From positions 248,001 to 312,000 of the forward strand of contig UCJU01000004.1 of assembly GCA_900472925.1 (NCBI GenBank): DNA of 64,000 bases, given 5' to 3'. The stretch is from Hyphomicrobiales bacterium. Its GTDB lineage: Bacteria; Pseudomonadota; Alphaproteobacteria; Rhizobiales; Rhizobiaceae. Below, one piece after another: positions 47,118 to 56,700 of the stretch; within the stretch, counting starts at the first letter, position 1; every line of letters begins with the position of its first letter. The notes beneath the pieces were generated by a model. It was not told the origin of the DNA, did no database searches, and saw only the letters and a program-made list of their open reading frames with translations. Both the position numbers and the translations under genes were made by a program.

Positions 47118-47687
47118 ATGCTCAAACTTCTCAGACCAGCCTTTGTCATTCTTGTTCTGCTCACGCTTGTCACAGGCCTTGCCTACCCGCTTGCGGTGAC
47201 CGGCATTGCTCAGGCGGTGATGCCACCGCAGGCGAATGGCAGCGTCATCCGTCGTGGTGATACCGTCGTCGGCTCTGACCTGATCGGCCAGAATTTTACC
47301 TCCGAGCGCTATTTCTGGCCGCGTCCCTCGGCAACTTCGCCTGACCCGTATAATGCAGCGGCCTCGTCCGGCTCCAATCTTGGTACGACATCTGCCAAGC
47401 TGAAGGACCGCGTGGCCGGTGATATTGCGCGGCTGAAAACGGCAGGCGTTACCGGTCCAATTCCAGCCGATGCTGTCACGACATCCGGCTCTGGGCTTGA
47501 TCCACATATCTCGCCGGATTTTGCCAAGGTGCAGGTCAACCGTGTGGCTGCTGCGCGCCAATTGCCTCCACAGCAGGTGCAGGATTTGCTTCTCAAACAC
47601 ACAGAGAATGCAGCGCTCGGAATTGTCGGTGAACCGCGCGTGAATGTGCTAGAGCTTAATCTTGCGCTGGATGCGCTGAAGAGCTGA
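47118..47687 (+). CDS. kdpC: potassium-transporting ATPase subunit C
   Basis: A 189-residue protein with one N-terminal membrane helix (LRPAFVILVLLTLVTGLAYP) and a periplasmic domain. KdpC signatures are present: SDLIGQNFTSERYFWPRPSAT, TTSGSGLDPHISP and QVNRVAAAR. It binds KdpA/KdpB and raises K+ or ATP affinity. It lies two bases after kdpB and five before kdpD. Confidence 0.97.
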   Translation: MLKLLRPAFVILVLLTLVTGLAYPLAVTGIAQAVMPPQANGSVIRRGDTVVGSDLIGQNFTSERYFWPRPSATSPDPYNAAASSGSNLGTTSAKLKDRVAGDIARLKTAGVTGPIPADAVTTSGSGLDPHISPDFAKVQVNRVAAARQLPPQQVQDLLLKHTENAALGIVGEPRVNVLELNLALDALKS

Positions 47688-47692
47688 TACGA

Positions 47693-50386
47693 ATGGCGAC
47701 AAACGAAACTTACGAGACGAACCGTCCCGACCCTGATGCATTGCTTGCCCTGGCGGAGAAAGACCGCCGGGGCAAGCTGACGATTTTTCTGGGGGCTGCA
47801 CCTGGAGTCGGCAAAACCTATGCCATGCTGAACCGCGCGCAGCGGCTGCGGGCGGATGGTACGGAAATCGTCGTTGGGCTTGCCGAAACGCATGGCCGTA
47901 CCGAAACCTCCGCCCTCTTGGAAGGGTTGGAGATTTTGCCGCGCCTGTCCATGTCATACCACGGCAAGGAATTGCAGGAGTTCGATCTTGATGGCGCGCT
48001 GGCTCGAAAACCCCGCATCATCATTGTCGATGAATTGGCTCATTCCAACCCGGAAGGGTTCAGGCACCCGAAACGCTATCAGGATATCGGCGAACTCATC
48101 GAGGCTGGCATCGATGTGTGGACGGCGCTCAACATCCAGCATCTGGAAAGCCTGTCCGATCTTGTTGCCCAGATCACCGGCGTCAATGTGCGTGAGAGAA
48201 TTCCCGATACCGTTCTGAAAAAAGCCGATGAAGTTCTCTTGGTCGATCTGCCTCCTGCGGAACTGATCACGCGCTTGGAGGACGGCAAGGTCTACCTGCC
48301 TGCCAGTGCCAGACGCGCCGCTGATCGGTTTTTCCGCCTTGGAAACCTCACCGCCCTGAGAGAGCTGGCGCTTCGTCGCACGGCCGACCGGGTAGACGAT
48401 CAGATGATCGATTACCTGCGCCAGAATGCCATCGAAGGCCCGTGGGCGACGGCCGAGCGGCTTCTGGTCTGCATCGGTGCCGACACGCTGTCTGAAAAAG
48501 TGGTCCGTATTGCCAGCCGTCTTGCGTCCGGTCTGAATGCGCCATGGCTGGTGGTCAATATTTCCCATTCCGACCGCGAAACCATGGATGACGAGGATCT
48601 GCGGCGCATCGACGATACGTTCCGGCTGGCCGAAAAGCTGGGGGCTGAAACGCGGCGCGTCACTGGCAGCGATTTTGTGACCGAGATCATGAAGCTTGCC
48701 AAGCGCGAGCACGTCACGCAGATCGTCATCGGATCACATTGCCGCAAATGGTTGCGCAATCCACTGCGCACGAGCCTCGCCGATGCGTTGACGCAAGAAA
48801 CCAGCGGCATCGGCCTTCACCTTGTCACGGCGGATGAGAACACGCCGCGTCGGACCCGCCCGAAGTTGGTCTTGCCGCGTCTTCCCACATTGGCAAAACC
48901 TTTCGGCATTGCCTTTTTATGCGTCCTACCAGCGGCCTTGATCGGCGCCTTGATCGACCGCATTGTCTACCTGCCGAACATCTCGCTGTTGTTCCTGATC
49001 GCGGTGCTGGCTGCCGCGACCTATGCCGGTTTCGCCGCAGCGCTCATGGCGGCGCTGCTATCGGCACTCGCCTACAATTTCTTCTTCATACCCCCGCTCT
49101 ACACCTTCACGATTGCCTCGCCGCACGAGGTCTTCGCGCTGTTCATCTTCGTCGTAGCGGCCATCCTTGCGGGCAGCCTCGGCTCACGCATTCGCGAACA
49201 GGCAAAAACGGCACGGTCACGCGCGGCTGCGATGCAGGCGCTCTATGATTTCGCGCGTAAGCTTTCCGGCACCGCCGATGTCGATGAGGTGCTCTGGGCG
49301 TCTGTCACCCAGCTCCATGCCGGTATCAACCGCAATATTATCTTTATTCGCCCCAATGGCGATGCGCTGGAGACGGCCGCCGCATGGCCGCCAGATACGG
49401 AGCTTGGCATCGCCGAAATCGCTGCCGCACGCTGGGCCAACACACGCAAGGAACCAGCAGGCGCTGGCACCGGCACCTTGCCAAATTGCCGATTTCAGTT
49501 CAGGCCGCTCACCAGCCCGCACGGTGTGGTGGGGGTCTGCGGCTACGAAGTCGGCAGTGAACCGCTGGATTCCAACGCCGAACGGATGTTCTCTGCGATC
49601 ATAGACCAGACGGCAACGGCCATCGACCGCGCGCGGCTGTCATCGGAAAGCGCCAAGCAAGCCGTGCGCCTGGAAAGTGAACGCTATCGTGAAGCGCTGC
49701 TCTCATCGATTTCGCACGATCTGCGCACGCCACTCGCCACGATCACCGGTGCCGTGACCAGCCTGCGTGAGCTGGGTGAACGCATGACGCCCGAAAGCCG
49801 GGACGATCTTCTACAATCCATCGAGGAAGAGGGTGCGCGGCTCAGCCGTTTTGTCGCCAACCTCCTGGACATGACGCGAATTTCCACCGGTACGCTGCAA
49901 GCCAAACGGGAGTGGGTGGATGTGAGCGATGTGGTGCGGTCAGCGACAGAGCGTGCCCGCAAATACTTTCCGTCCCACACCTTCGAAACGGGGATCGCAA
50001 CGGACTTGCCTCTTCTGCGCGGCGACAGCGTGCTTTTAGAGCAGGTGTTGTTCAACCTTCTGGACAATGCCGCGAAATATGGCGGTGGAGAACCCGTCAA
50101 CATCTACGCCCGTAGAGACGGAAAGGATCTGGTGCTATCGGTGACCGATCTGGGCAAAGGTATCCCTGCTGTCGATCTCGACCGCATCTTTGAGAAATTC
50201 TACCGCCGCTCCAAGACTGATGGCCGTGCGCCCGGGACGGGGTTGGGCCTGTCCATCGCCCGTGGTTTCGTGGAAGCCCTGGGTGGACGAATTCATGCCG
50301 AAAGCCCGGCGGTTAGAAAGAGAGGCACTCGTATTGTCATGCGTTTCCCGGTAGAGGAGAAGGATCACACCTCAGGACTCCAATGA
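47693..50386 (+). CDS. kdpD: osmosensitive K+ channel sensor histidine kinase KdpD
   Basis: An 897-residue sensor, standard size. The N-terminal KdpD domain has a Walker A (GAAPGVGKTYAML) and LAHSNPEGFRHPKRYQDI. A universal-stress-like domain follows, then four close membrane helices (about residues 400-500), a GAF region, and a histidine kinase core with H675 in SISHDLRTPLATITG, the N-box LLDNAAKYGGG and GTGLGLSIARGF. It phosphorylates KdpE at low K+. It overlaps kdpE by four bases. kdpD and kdpE are in one operon with the pump genes, giving positive feedback. Confidence 0.97.
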   Translation: MATNETYETNRPDPDALLALAEKDRRGKLTIFLGAAPGVGKTYAMLNRAQRLRADGTEIVVGLAETHGRTETSALLEGLEILPRLSMSYHGKELQEFDLDGALARKPRIIIVDELAHSNPEGFRHPKRYQDIGELIEAGIDVWTALNIQHLESLSDLVAQITGVNVRERIPDTVLKKADEVLLVDLPPAELITRLEDGKVYLPASARRAADRFFRLGNLTALRELALRRTADRVDDQMIDYLRQNAIEGPWATAERLLVCIGADTLSEKVVRIASRLASGLNAPWLVVNISHSDRETMDDEDLRRIDDTFRLAEKLGAETRRVTGSDFVTEIMKLAKREHVTQIVIGSHCRKWLRNPLRTSLADALTQETSGIGLHLVTADENTPRRTRPKLVLPRLPTLAKPFGIAFLCVLPAALIGALIDRIVYLPNISLLFLIAVLAAATYAGFAAALMAALLSALAYNFFFIPPLYTFTIASPHEVFALFIFVVAAILAGSLGSRIREQAKTARSRAAAMQALYDFARKLSGTADVDEVLWASVTQLHAGINRNIIFIRPNGDALETAAAWPPDTELGIAEIAAARWANTRKEPAGAGTGTLPNCRFQFRPLTSPHGVVGVCGYEVGSEPLDSNAERMFSAIIDQTATAIDRARLSSESAKQAVRLESERYREALLSSISHDLRTPLATITGAVTSLRELGERMTPESRDDLLQSIEEEGARLSRFVANLLDMTRISTGTLQAKREWVDVSDVVRSATERARKYFPSHTFETGIATDLPLLRGDSVLLEQVLFNLLDNAAKYGGGEPVNIYARRDGKDLVLSVTDLGKGIPAVDLDRIFEKFYRRSKTDGRAPGTGLGLSIARGFVEALGGRIHAESPAVRKRGTRIVMRFPVEEKDHTSGLQ

Positions 50387-51084
50387 CATTTGCGCGTATT
50401 CTCATCGTTGACGACGAACCACAGATCCGGCGTTTTCTCCGTCCAGCGCTCATTGCTGCGGGCTATGATGTCATCGAGGCTGAAAATGGTGCGGATGCAT
50501 TGAAAGCGGTGGCAACCGCTGCGCCAGATGCCGTCATCCTTGATCTCGGTCTACCGGATATGGATGGCAAGGATGTCATAACAAGCCTCCGGGGCTGGTC
50601 CACCATCCCCATCATCATTCTGTCTGCGCGCGACCGCGAGGTGGAAAAAATCGCAGCGCTTGATCTGGGTGCCGACGACTACATCGAAAAACCTTTCGGC
50701 ATCGGCGAACTCACCGCCCGCATCAGAACTGCCATGCGTCACCGCGCAAATGCCAGCAAGGCGCCAACCTCCGTCAGCGCAGACGGTTTGGTGATCGACG
50801 TCGTTCAGCGCATCGTTTCCCGTGACGGGAAATCCATTCGCCTGACGCCGAAGGAATATGATTTGCTGACGCTTCTCGCTCACCATGCCGGCCGTGTCGT
50901 CACGCACCGAACCCTTCTGACCTCGGTTTGGGGTCCGGCTCATGAGGAAGATTTGCATTACTTGCGCGTCTTTATCGGCCAGCTTCGCCAGAAAATCGAG
51001 CGTGATCCGGCGCAGCCAAGCATCGTCCAGACGGAGCCGGGTGTTGGATACCGGCTTATCAGCGATGAAAACAACGGGCTTTAA
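50383..51084 (+). CDS. kdpE: KDP operon response regulator KdpE
   Basis: A 233-residue OmpR/PhoB-type regulator. The receiver domain has the acidic pair in IVDDEPQIR, the phosphorylation site D54 in VILDLGLPD and the Lys in IEKPFG. The C-terminal winged helix contains LTPKEYDLLTLLAHHAGRVVTHRTLLTSVWG. It activates kdpFABC. It overlaps kdpD by four bases and ends the operon. Confidence 0.97.
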   Translation: MTFARILIVDDEPQIRRFLRPALIAAGYDVIEAENGADALKAVATAAPDAVILDLGLPDMDGKDVITSLRGWSTIPIIILSARDREVEKIAALDLGADDYIEKPFGIGELTARIRTAMRHRANASKAPTSVSADGLVIDVVQRIVSRDGKSIRLTPKEYDLLTLLAHHAGRVVTHRTLLTSVWGPAHEEDLHYLRVFIGQLRQKIERDPAQPSIVQTEPGVGYRLISDENNGL

Positions 51085-51121
51085 TTCGCTCGCTTCTTTC
51101 AGTCAGTTGAGGAGCGGGGCC

Positions 51122-53197
51122 TTAGCGCGTGCTTGATGCAAGAACTTTCGATATCTCGCTTGCAAGCTGATCCTGGGAGTAGGGTTTTCCCAGTCTGGTA
51201 ATTTCCAGCTCCATTCCCTCCGGCAGGTCGGCATATCCGGTCGCAATCAGAATGGGTAGATTGGGCACCAGCTCGCGGGCTTTGCGAGAAAGCTCGGCAC
51301 CGTTCATTCCCGGCATGGAAAAATCGGTTACAAGCAAATCGAACGGCGCCTGATTTGCCAGTATCTCCAGCGCTTGGCGGCCAGAATTGGCCTCGACCAC
51401 TTCATGGCCCAGGTCTTCAAGCATGTCGACAGAACTCATGGCGATCAGAGCGTCATCATCGACCATCAGAATCCGAAGCTGCCGGTCTTGCGACTGTGTG
51501 GAGGCAGTGGCAACCTGCAAGGCTTGCTGCTGTCCGCTCGTTTCTTCCTCGCTGACAGGAATCCAAAGCTCGGCTGTCGTTCCCTGACCCAAAGTGCTTT
51601 GAAGAAAGAGAGCACCTTTGAGCTGTAAGGCAAGCCCATGAATCATCGACAATCCCAGGCCCGTTCCCTTGCCCAACTCTTTCGTTGAAAAGAATGGGTC
51701 GATCGCCTTCTTCAGCGTTTCGGCATCCATGCCCGTACCCGTATCGGCCACTGACAGGACCACATAATGACCTGCTGCCAGTTCGGGCGTCGGGCGCTTC
51801 ACCTCGTCTTCCCTCAGGCTTATGGTGATGGTGCCGCCATCGCGCATCGCGTCACGCGCATTCACCACGAGGTTGAGGAGCGCCAGTTCAATCTGATTTG
51901 CGTCGCCGGAGGCAAGCGGAAGCCCCGGTGCCAGAACTCGTTCAAGTACGATGTCAGATCCGGCAGACCGGTTCAAAAGATCATCCATATCTTCGACTAG
52001 CCTCAGCATGTCGACGGGCTTGACCTGAAGGTCTTGTCGCCGGGCGAATGCCAGAAGTCTCTGAGTGAGCGACGCGCCCCTTTTGGCACCTTTCAACGCA
52101 CCATCGATGAGCCGTGTGGCCTTCTCGTCGCCGGTCAGGTGTTTTGCCAGGAGCTCCAGATTGCCCATGACAGCCATCAGCAGATTGTTGAAGTCGTGGG
52201 CAACGCCGCCGGTGAGCTGGCCGATGGCTTCCATTTTGAGAGCCTGGCGAAGTTGTTCCTCGGCCTTTTGTCTGTGCTCGACCTCTGCCATGACCTTGTT
52301 GTGCGCCTGAAGGAGTTCAGCGGTCCGTTCAGCCACGCGCATTTCCAGGGTTTCATTGAGGAGCCGCTGCTTCTCCGAAGCCTCTCTTCTCTCGGTATTG
52401 TCGGCAGAAACGCCAACCATCTTAACGGCCACACCCCGTCTGTCCCGGTAGAGCTGTGCCTTTATTTCCACCCAATGCAGAGAGCCGTCAGGCCAGACCA
52501 CCCTATATTCGATGGAGTATTCCTTGCCATCTTTGATCGTATCTCGCACCGCAGCCTGCATGCGTCCGCGATCGTCTGGATGGATAACAGCGATGAGATC
52601 ATTGTAGTCGAAACGGGAATCTGGCGGATGCCCGAAAATCGATTTGCATGTATCTGAGGTAATGAGCGTCTTGGACGCCAGTTCGAGCTCCCACGAACCC
52701 AGACGACCCGCACTCAGCGCTGTCTGTAGCCACCGTTCGCTATCCGCAAGCGCCTCGATCTGTGATCTGGCATCGAATTGACGCAGTCTGTTTCGCAACG
52801 CGGTTCGAGACACGCTGATAAAAGTCGTCGCATGAAAGGGGCGCTCGATGAAGCTGACATTTCCGAGGATTTCCGAAAGCCTTAAGGCAGCCGGGTTCCG
52901 TTCCGGCCCGCCACCACGATGTGTCAGCACGATAAAGGGCAAGTCGGACCAAGCATCCTGAGCGCCGATCCACCTCGACAGTGGCCTCAAATCGGCAGAG
53001 CGCAGTGTTTCCTCGGTGACGACCACGAATGCGACATCGTCATCGAGCGCCGACACCATCAGCGATGCGGTCTCGACTGTTTTTGATTTGATACCAGCCT
53101 CTGAGAGAAGGGAGGCAGCAATCTGCGCGTCCCGACCGATTGGTGCATAGACAAGGGCGGGATGTTCGGGGTCAAAAATTTTCCGAACTCCCGTCAA
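51122..53197 (-). CDS. hybrid histidine kinase with N-terminal receiver-like and PAS domains
   Basis: A 691-residue soluble hybrid kinase with no membrane segment. Residues about 12-140 look like a receiver fold without a clear phospho-Asp ([20 protein letters not shown] ... FIERPF). A PAS domain follows at about 155-275 ([29 protein letters not shown]). A coiled coil (275-320) leads to the kinase core with H334 ([11 protein letters not shown]), N446 ([10 protein letters not shown]) and [11 protein letters not shown]. The C-terminal receiver has D625 ([11 protein letters not shown]) and K671. The gene start overlaps the end of the KaiC-like gene by 26 bases, so both proteins are made together. 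The signal is unknown. Confidence 0.92.
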   Translation of the reverse strand: MTGVRKIFDPEHPALVYAPIGRDAQIAASLLSEAGIKSKTVETASLMVSALDDDVAFVVVTEETLRSADLRPLSRWIGAQDAWSDLPFIVLTHRGGGPERNPAALRLSEILGNVSFIERPFHATTFISVSRTALRNRLRQFDARSQIEALADSERWLQTALSAGRLGSWELELASKTLITSDTCKSIFGHPPDSRFDYNDLIAVIHPDDRGRMQAAVRDTIKDGKEYSIEYRVVWPDGSLHWVEIKAQLYRDRRGVAVKMVGVSADNTERREASEKQRLLNETLEMRVAERTAELLQAHNKVMAEVEHRQKAEEQLRQALKMEAIGQLTGGVAHDFNNLLMAVMGNLELLAKHLTGDEKATRLIDGALKGAKRGASLTQRLLAFARRQDLQVKPVDMLRLVEDMDDLLNRSAGSDIVLERVLAPGLPLASGDANQIELALLNLVVNARDAMRDGGTITISLREDEVKRPTPELAAGHYVVLSVADTGTGMDAETLKKAIDPFFSTKELGKGTGLGLSMIHGLALQLKGALFLQSTLGQGTTAELWIPVSEEETSGQQQALQVATASTQSQDRQLRILMVDDDALIAMSSVDMLEDLGHEVVEANSGRQALEILANQAPFDLLVTDFSMPGMNGAELSRKARELVPNLPILIATGYADLPEGMELEITRLGKPYSQDQLASEISKVLASSTR

Positions 53198-54680
53198 TCA
53201 TCGACAATGCTGATTTTTCCGGCATCAGGACCGGCACACCGCGCAATACGCCTTGGAAGGCGGACACAGGTTCTCCGAGCGTCAAACCACGCTCACTGAT
53301 TTTGTACTCACGGATCGTGTCCTCATGCATCCCGGTTCGTTTCTTGATGACGGAAACTGCGCGCCTCACGCGACCGATTGCCTCGAAATAGCGAAGCAAA
53401 ATGACTGTATCCGCGAGGTAGGTCACATCGACCGGAGATTTCATATCGCCAACAAGTCCGTGCTGGGCAACTGTCAGGTATGTATTGGCGCCCTGCCGGT
53501 TCAGGAATTGCAGCAATTCGTGCATGTGGAGGATCAGCGCATTCTCTTCCGGCATGGCAGCCTGATAGCCGTTGATGCTATCGATCACCACCGTCTTGGC
53601 ATCATAATTTGCGACGCGATCGCGCACGCGTTGCGCAAACTCGCCAGGGGACAGTTCCGCAGCGTCCAGCTGCTCTATGTGCAGCGCGCCGCTATCGCGC
53701 ATTTTCTCGAGGTCAATGCCCATCTGCCTCATGCGTTCGACGAGAAGACCTAGCTCTTCATCAAAGATGAAGACCGCCGCTTTTTCTCCGCGCTTGATGG
53801 CAGCGTCAACGAACTGGAATCCAAATGTGGATTTGCCGGTGCCAGCAGGGCCAATCAGCAGTGTGCTGGAGCCGCGATTGACGCCGCCGCCCAACAAGCC
53901 ATCAAGTTCGTCAATGCCACTGCTCAACATGTCGCGGACGAATGACGTCTTGTGCTCGAGTGCGCGTAGCCGGGGGAACACAGCCACGCCACCTGTTCGG
54001 ATGACGAAATCATGATACCCGCCCCTATACGCTTGGCCGCGATATTTCAAAATTCTGACCCGGCGGCGCTCGGACCCGTAATCGGGGGACAACTCCTCAA
54101 GGTGAATCACGCCATGCACGACGCTGTGAACGGTTTTATCCAACACGTCGGCGGTCAAGTCATCCAGCAGAAGAACCGTTGCGCCTGACTTCGAGAAGTA
54201 ATGTTTGAGTGCCAAGATCTGTCGGCGGTACCGCAGAGAACTCTGAGCAAGCAGCCGGATTTCCGACAGGCTATCAATGACGACCCTATCAGGTTTGACC
54301 CGTTCGAACTCGCTGAAAATCAGTTTCGTCGTCTCGCCAAGTTCCAGATCGGAAGAATAAAGGAGGCTTTGCTGCTGGTCGGCATCCAGCAGGCTTTCCG
54401 GTGGCACAAGTTCGAATATCTTGATGTTCTCGTGAAGCACCATGTTGTGAGAAGCAGCGCTGTCGCGCAGTTCGTCTTCGGACTCGGACAGACTGATATA
54501 CAGGCATCGCTCGCCCCTTACCGCACCTTCTATCAGAAACTGGAGCGATATGGTTGTTTTGCCGGTGCCGGGAGAACCTTCAAGCAAAAACACGTGACGC
54601 CGCGATAGTCCTCCCGATAAAATATCGTCAAGGCCTTCGACGCCGGTCGTTGCTTTACTATCCGCATTCAGCATGATCAT
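53172..54680 (-). CDS. tandem KaiC-like RecA-superfamily ATPase
   Basis: A 502-residue protein with two KaiC-type domains. Domain 1 (about 10-240) has Walker A GSPGTGKTT (35-43) and Walker B-like DRVVIDSLSE. Domain 2 (about 250-480) has GPAGTGKST (277-285) and KTVVIDSING. The catalytic EE pair of KaiC is FDEEL in domain 2 (E308, E309), but domain 1 reads SLSESEDE, so its first ATPase centre may differ. C-terminal KKRTGMHEDTIREYKIS is typical of non-cyanobacterial KaiC-like proteins. There is no KaiA or KaiB here. It overlaps the hybrid kinase gene, which implies a signalling pair. It probably forms hexamers; function unknown. Confidence 0.92.
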   Translation of the reverse strand: MIMLNADSKATTGVEGLDDILSGGLSRRHVFLLEGSPGTGKTTISLQFLIEGAVRGERCLYISLSESEDELRDSAASHNMVLHENIKIFELVPPESLLDADQQQSLLYSSDLELGETTKLIFSEFERVKPDRVVIDSLSEIRLLAQSSLRYRRQILALKHYFSKSGATVLLLDDLTADVLDKTVHSVVHGVIHLEELSPDYGSERRRVRILKYRGQAYRGGYHDFVIRTGGVAVFPRLRALEHKTSFVRDMLSSGIDELDGLLGGGVNRGSSTLLIGPAGTGKSTFGFQFVDAAIKRGEKAAVFIFDEELGLLVERMRQMGIDLEKMRDSGALHIEQLDAAELSPGEFAQRVRDRVANYDAKTVVIDSINGYQAAMPEENALILHMHELLQFLNRQGANTYLTVAQHGLVGDMKSPVDVTYLADTVILLRYFEAIGRVRRAVSVIKKRTGMHEDTIREYKISERGLTLGEPVSAFQGVLRGVPVLMPEKSALSMIDGSSENF

Positions 54681-54889
54681 TCCTGGTTTTTCGCTCTGAT
54701 CGGTGACTCTATCATCAGCAACGATGAACGAAAGTGTTTATATTATCGATCTACAAAATGATTTCCGAGCGCTTTCCGTTCCAATTGCGCATTGCCAGGA
54801 CCGAGAATCGCTGCACCTTCTGGGTCGCACCTTGCCGCACAGGCGGGGTTCTGCGAGATCGGTTTGCGATCACAAAAAGGAGTTTTTCA

Positions 54890-55720
54890 GTGACATTGAA
54901 TAGAGCAGAAACGCCGCAAAGGCGCCTTGAGGCGCGCTATGGGGTGACAAGCGATCTCTTGCAGCCATTTTGGAACGATACGATCGATTCAATGCTCAAT
55001 CATCGTTCCGTCCGCGCGTATTTACCGACGTCATTGCCGGAAGGCGCTCTGGAGCTTTTGGTAGCAGCGGCGCAATCGGCACCGACGTCTTCCGGTCTTC
55101 AGGCATGGAGCGTTGTTGCCGTTCAAGACCCGGAACGCAAGGCTCGGCTTGCGAGCTTTACCGGCGGTAACGCACATATTCTTGCAGCACCACTCTTTCT
55201 CGTCTGGCTTGTCGATCTGACGCGCTTGAGATCGGCCACTCGTTTACACCGCACCGAGGGCGAAGGTCTCGACTATCTGGAAAGTTTTCTGATCGGTACC
55301 ATCGATGCCGCCCTTGCCGCGCAGAATGCGGTCGTAGCCATCGATTCGCTCGGCCTGGGGTCCTGTTATATCGGCGGAATGCGAAACCAGCCACAAAACG
55401 TGGCGCGTGAACTTCAGCTGCCGCCTGAAACTGTCGCAGTGTTTGGTCTGACAGTCGGCTATCCCGATCCTGATGTGGTCACTGATGTCAAACCGCGCTT
55501 GCCGCAATCAGCTGTTCTGTTCCACGAGACATTTTCGCAGCCAACGGCAGATGACCTTGTCGCCTATGATGACACGATGAAGGCTTTTCAGGCCAAGCAG
55601 TCGCTCCCGAAAGTGGGGTGGACCGCGTCGATGGCAAAACGCGTGGCGAATGCCGATGCCTTGCATGGGCGGGCGCAGTTGTCGGAAATCCTGCATGGTC
55701 TAGGCTTCCCGCTGAAGTAG
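54890..55720 (+). CDS. nitroreductase family NADPH-dependent oxidoreductase
   Basis: A 276-residue flavin reductase of the NfsA/Frp-like group. The FMN-binding start is MLNHRSVRAYLPTSLPEGALELLVAAAQSAPTSSGLQAWSVV, and the second FMN block is LGLGSCYIGGMRNQP. GTG 54890 is selected because AAGGAG lies seven bases upstream; a 52-residue extension in the same frame is not conserved. Such enzymes reduce nitroaromatics, quinones or flavins. The gene is divergent from the KaiC-like gene. Confidence 0.88.
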   Translation: MTLNRAETPQRRLEARYGVTSDLLQPFWNDTIDSMLNHRSVRAYLPTSLPEGALELLVAAAQSAPTSSGLQAWSVVAVQDPERKARLASFTGGNAHILAAPLFLVWLVDLTRLRSATRLHRTEGEGLDYLESFLIGTIDAALAAQNAVVAIDSLGLGSCYIGGMRNQPQNVARELQLPPETVAVFGLTVGYPDPDVVTDVKPRLPQSAVLFHETFSQPTADDLVAYDDTMKAFQAKQSLPKVGWTASMAKRVANADALHGRAQLSEILHGLGFPLK

Positions 55721-55963
55721 TCCGAGCGACCATTCGCTACGCCTGCCGGCACTGAAATATTGTCGGCAGGACGGATGACTTAACGAGTTAACCCTTTGTT
55801 AGCTATACGATTAAAGTTTTAGTCAAATTCTAATGGAATTGAGGAACGAGCCTCACCTTTGTGCCATTTGTAGCCCAGATCGCAACCAGCCGCGCAACCG
55901 CACTTGCGTTTTGGATATTCAATGGCCTGCTCGGCCGCCTCGAGTTCATGTGGAGTAAAAACT

Positions 55964-56590
55964 ATGTCGAAGACCCTGAAGTCAGTTGGGATTGCAGCAA
56001 TCGTTTCTCTGGCAGCGTTTCCTGTCCTGTCGGCCGATCTGTCGAACTATGAAGCCCCTCCGGCCTACACAGAGGCACCAAAATCGTCATGGACAGGTGC
56101 TTACGTCGGCGGTCATATCGGCGCGGCCATGCCAAGCGCCAATCCGTTCAAGGGCGGCAAAGGTCTGGCACTCGGCGCACAGGCTGGTTACGACTACGAC
56201 TTGGGATCGGCAGTTATCGGCGGTGAAGTCGAGGCAACGCATCTTGGCGACGCCAATCAGAAGGTGCCGAACGGCAACCTGCGTGAACGCTGGCGCGCGG
56301 CTGCGAAAGTCAGAGCTGGTGTCAAGATGGACGATACCCTTCTCTACGGTACAGCCGGTTTGACCGTAACAAGTCTGCGCGATGGCAACAACGTAACCGG
56401 CCCTGATGGCATGAAGGAAGGCTATCTGCTCGGTGCAGGTGCTGAACACCGCTTTACACCGCAAATTTCCGCAAAGGTCGAATACAACTACGTCGCAACG
56501 GATGATGTTCGTACATTCTCCAACGGCGTAGCCTCGCACACAGACCTGAGCGACAATGTCGTCAAAGGCGGCGTGAACTACCGCTTCTAA
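55964..56590 (+). CDS. Omp25/31-type outer membrane beta-barrel protein
   Basis: A 208-residue exported protein: signal peptide (SKTLKSVGIAAIVSLAAFPV, cleavage near LSA-D), then a short Pro-rich spacer (YEAPPAYTEAPKSSW) and an eight-stranded beta-barrel beginning TGAYVGGHIGAAM. The ending VVKGGVNYRF is the C-terminal phenylalanine signature of outer membrane barrels. GGAG precedes ATG 55964. Omp25/31 proteins are abundant structural outer membrane proteins of Rhizobiales. A good terminator follows. Confidence 0.92.
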   Translation: MSKTLKSVGIAAIVSLAAFPVLSADLSNYEAPPAYTEAPKSSWTGAYVGGHIGAAMPSANPFKGGKGLALGAQAGYDYDLGSAVIGGEVEATHLGDANQKVPNGNLRERWRAAAKVRAGVKMDDTLLYGTAGLTVTSLRDGNNVTGPDGMKEGYLLGAGAEHRFTPQISAKVEYNYVATDDVRTFSNGVASHTDLSDNVVKGGVNYRF

Positions 56591-56596
56591 TATGTC

Positions 56597-56631
56597 AAAA
56601 GGCGGCGGATTTTGAATTCGCCGCCTTTTTT
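56597..56631 (+). terminator. rho-independent terminator of the outer membrane protein gene
   Basis: AAAAGGCGGCG (56597-56607), 11-base loop, CGCCGCCTTTT (56619-56629), with a total T-run of six. It begins six bases after the stop codon. This is the best intrinsic terminator in the window. Confidence 0.88.
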
Positions 56632-56700
56632 CTCAGTCATATCTCCTGAGGGGCAGCGCTTCCCTTCACGACGCTCAAGTCGACTGTCTCCGGTTTTCGT

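Noticed and set aside
49217-50103. Minus-strand frames within kdpD as possible small regulators
   Set aside because: They lie inside conserved kinase sequence and carry no start signals or motifs.
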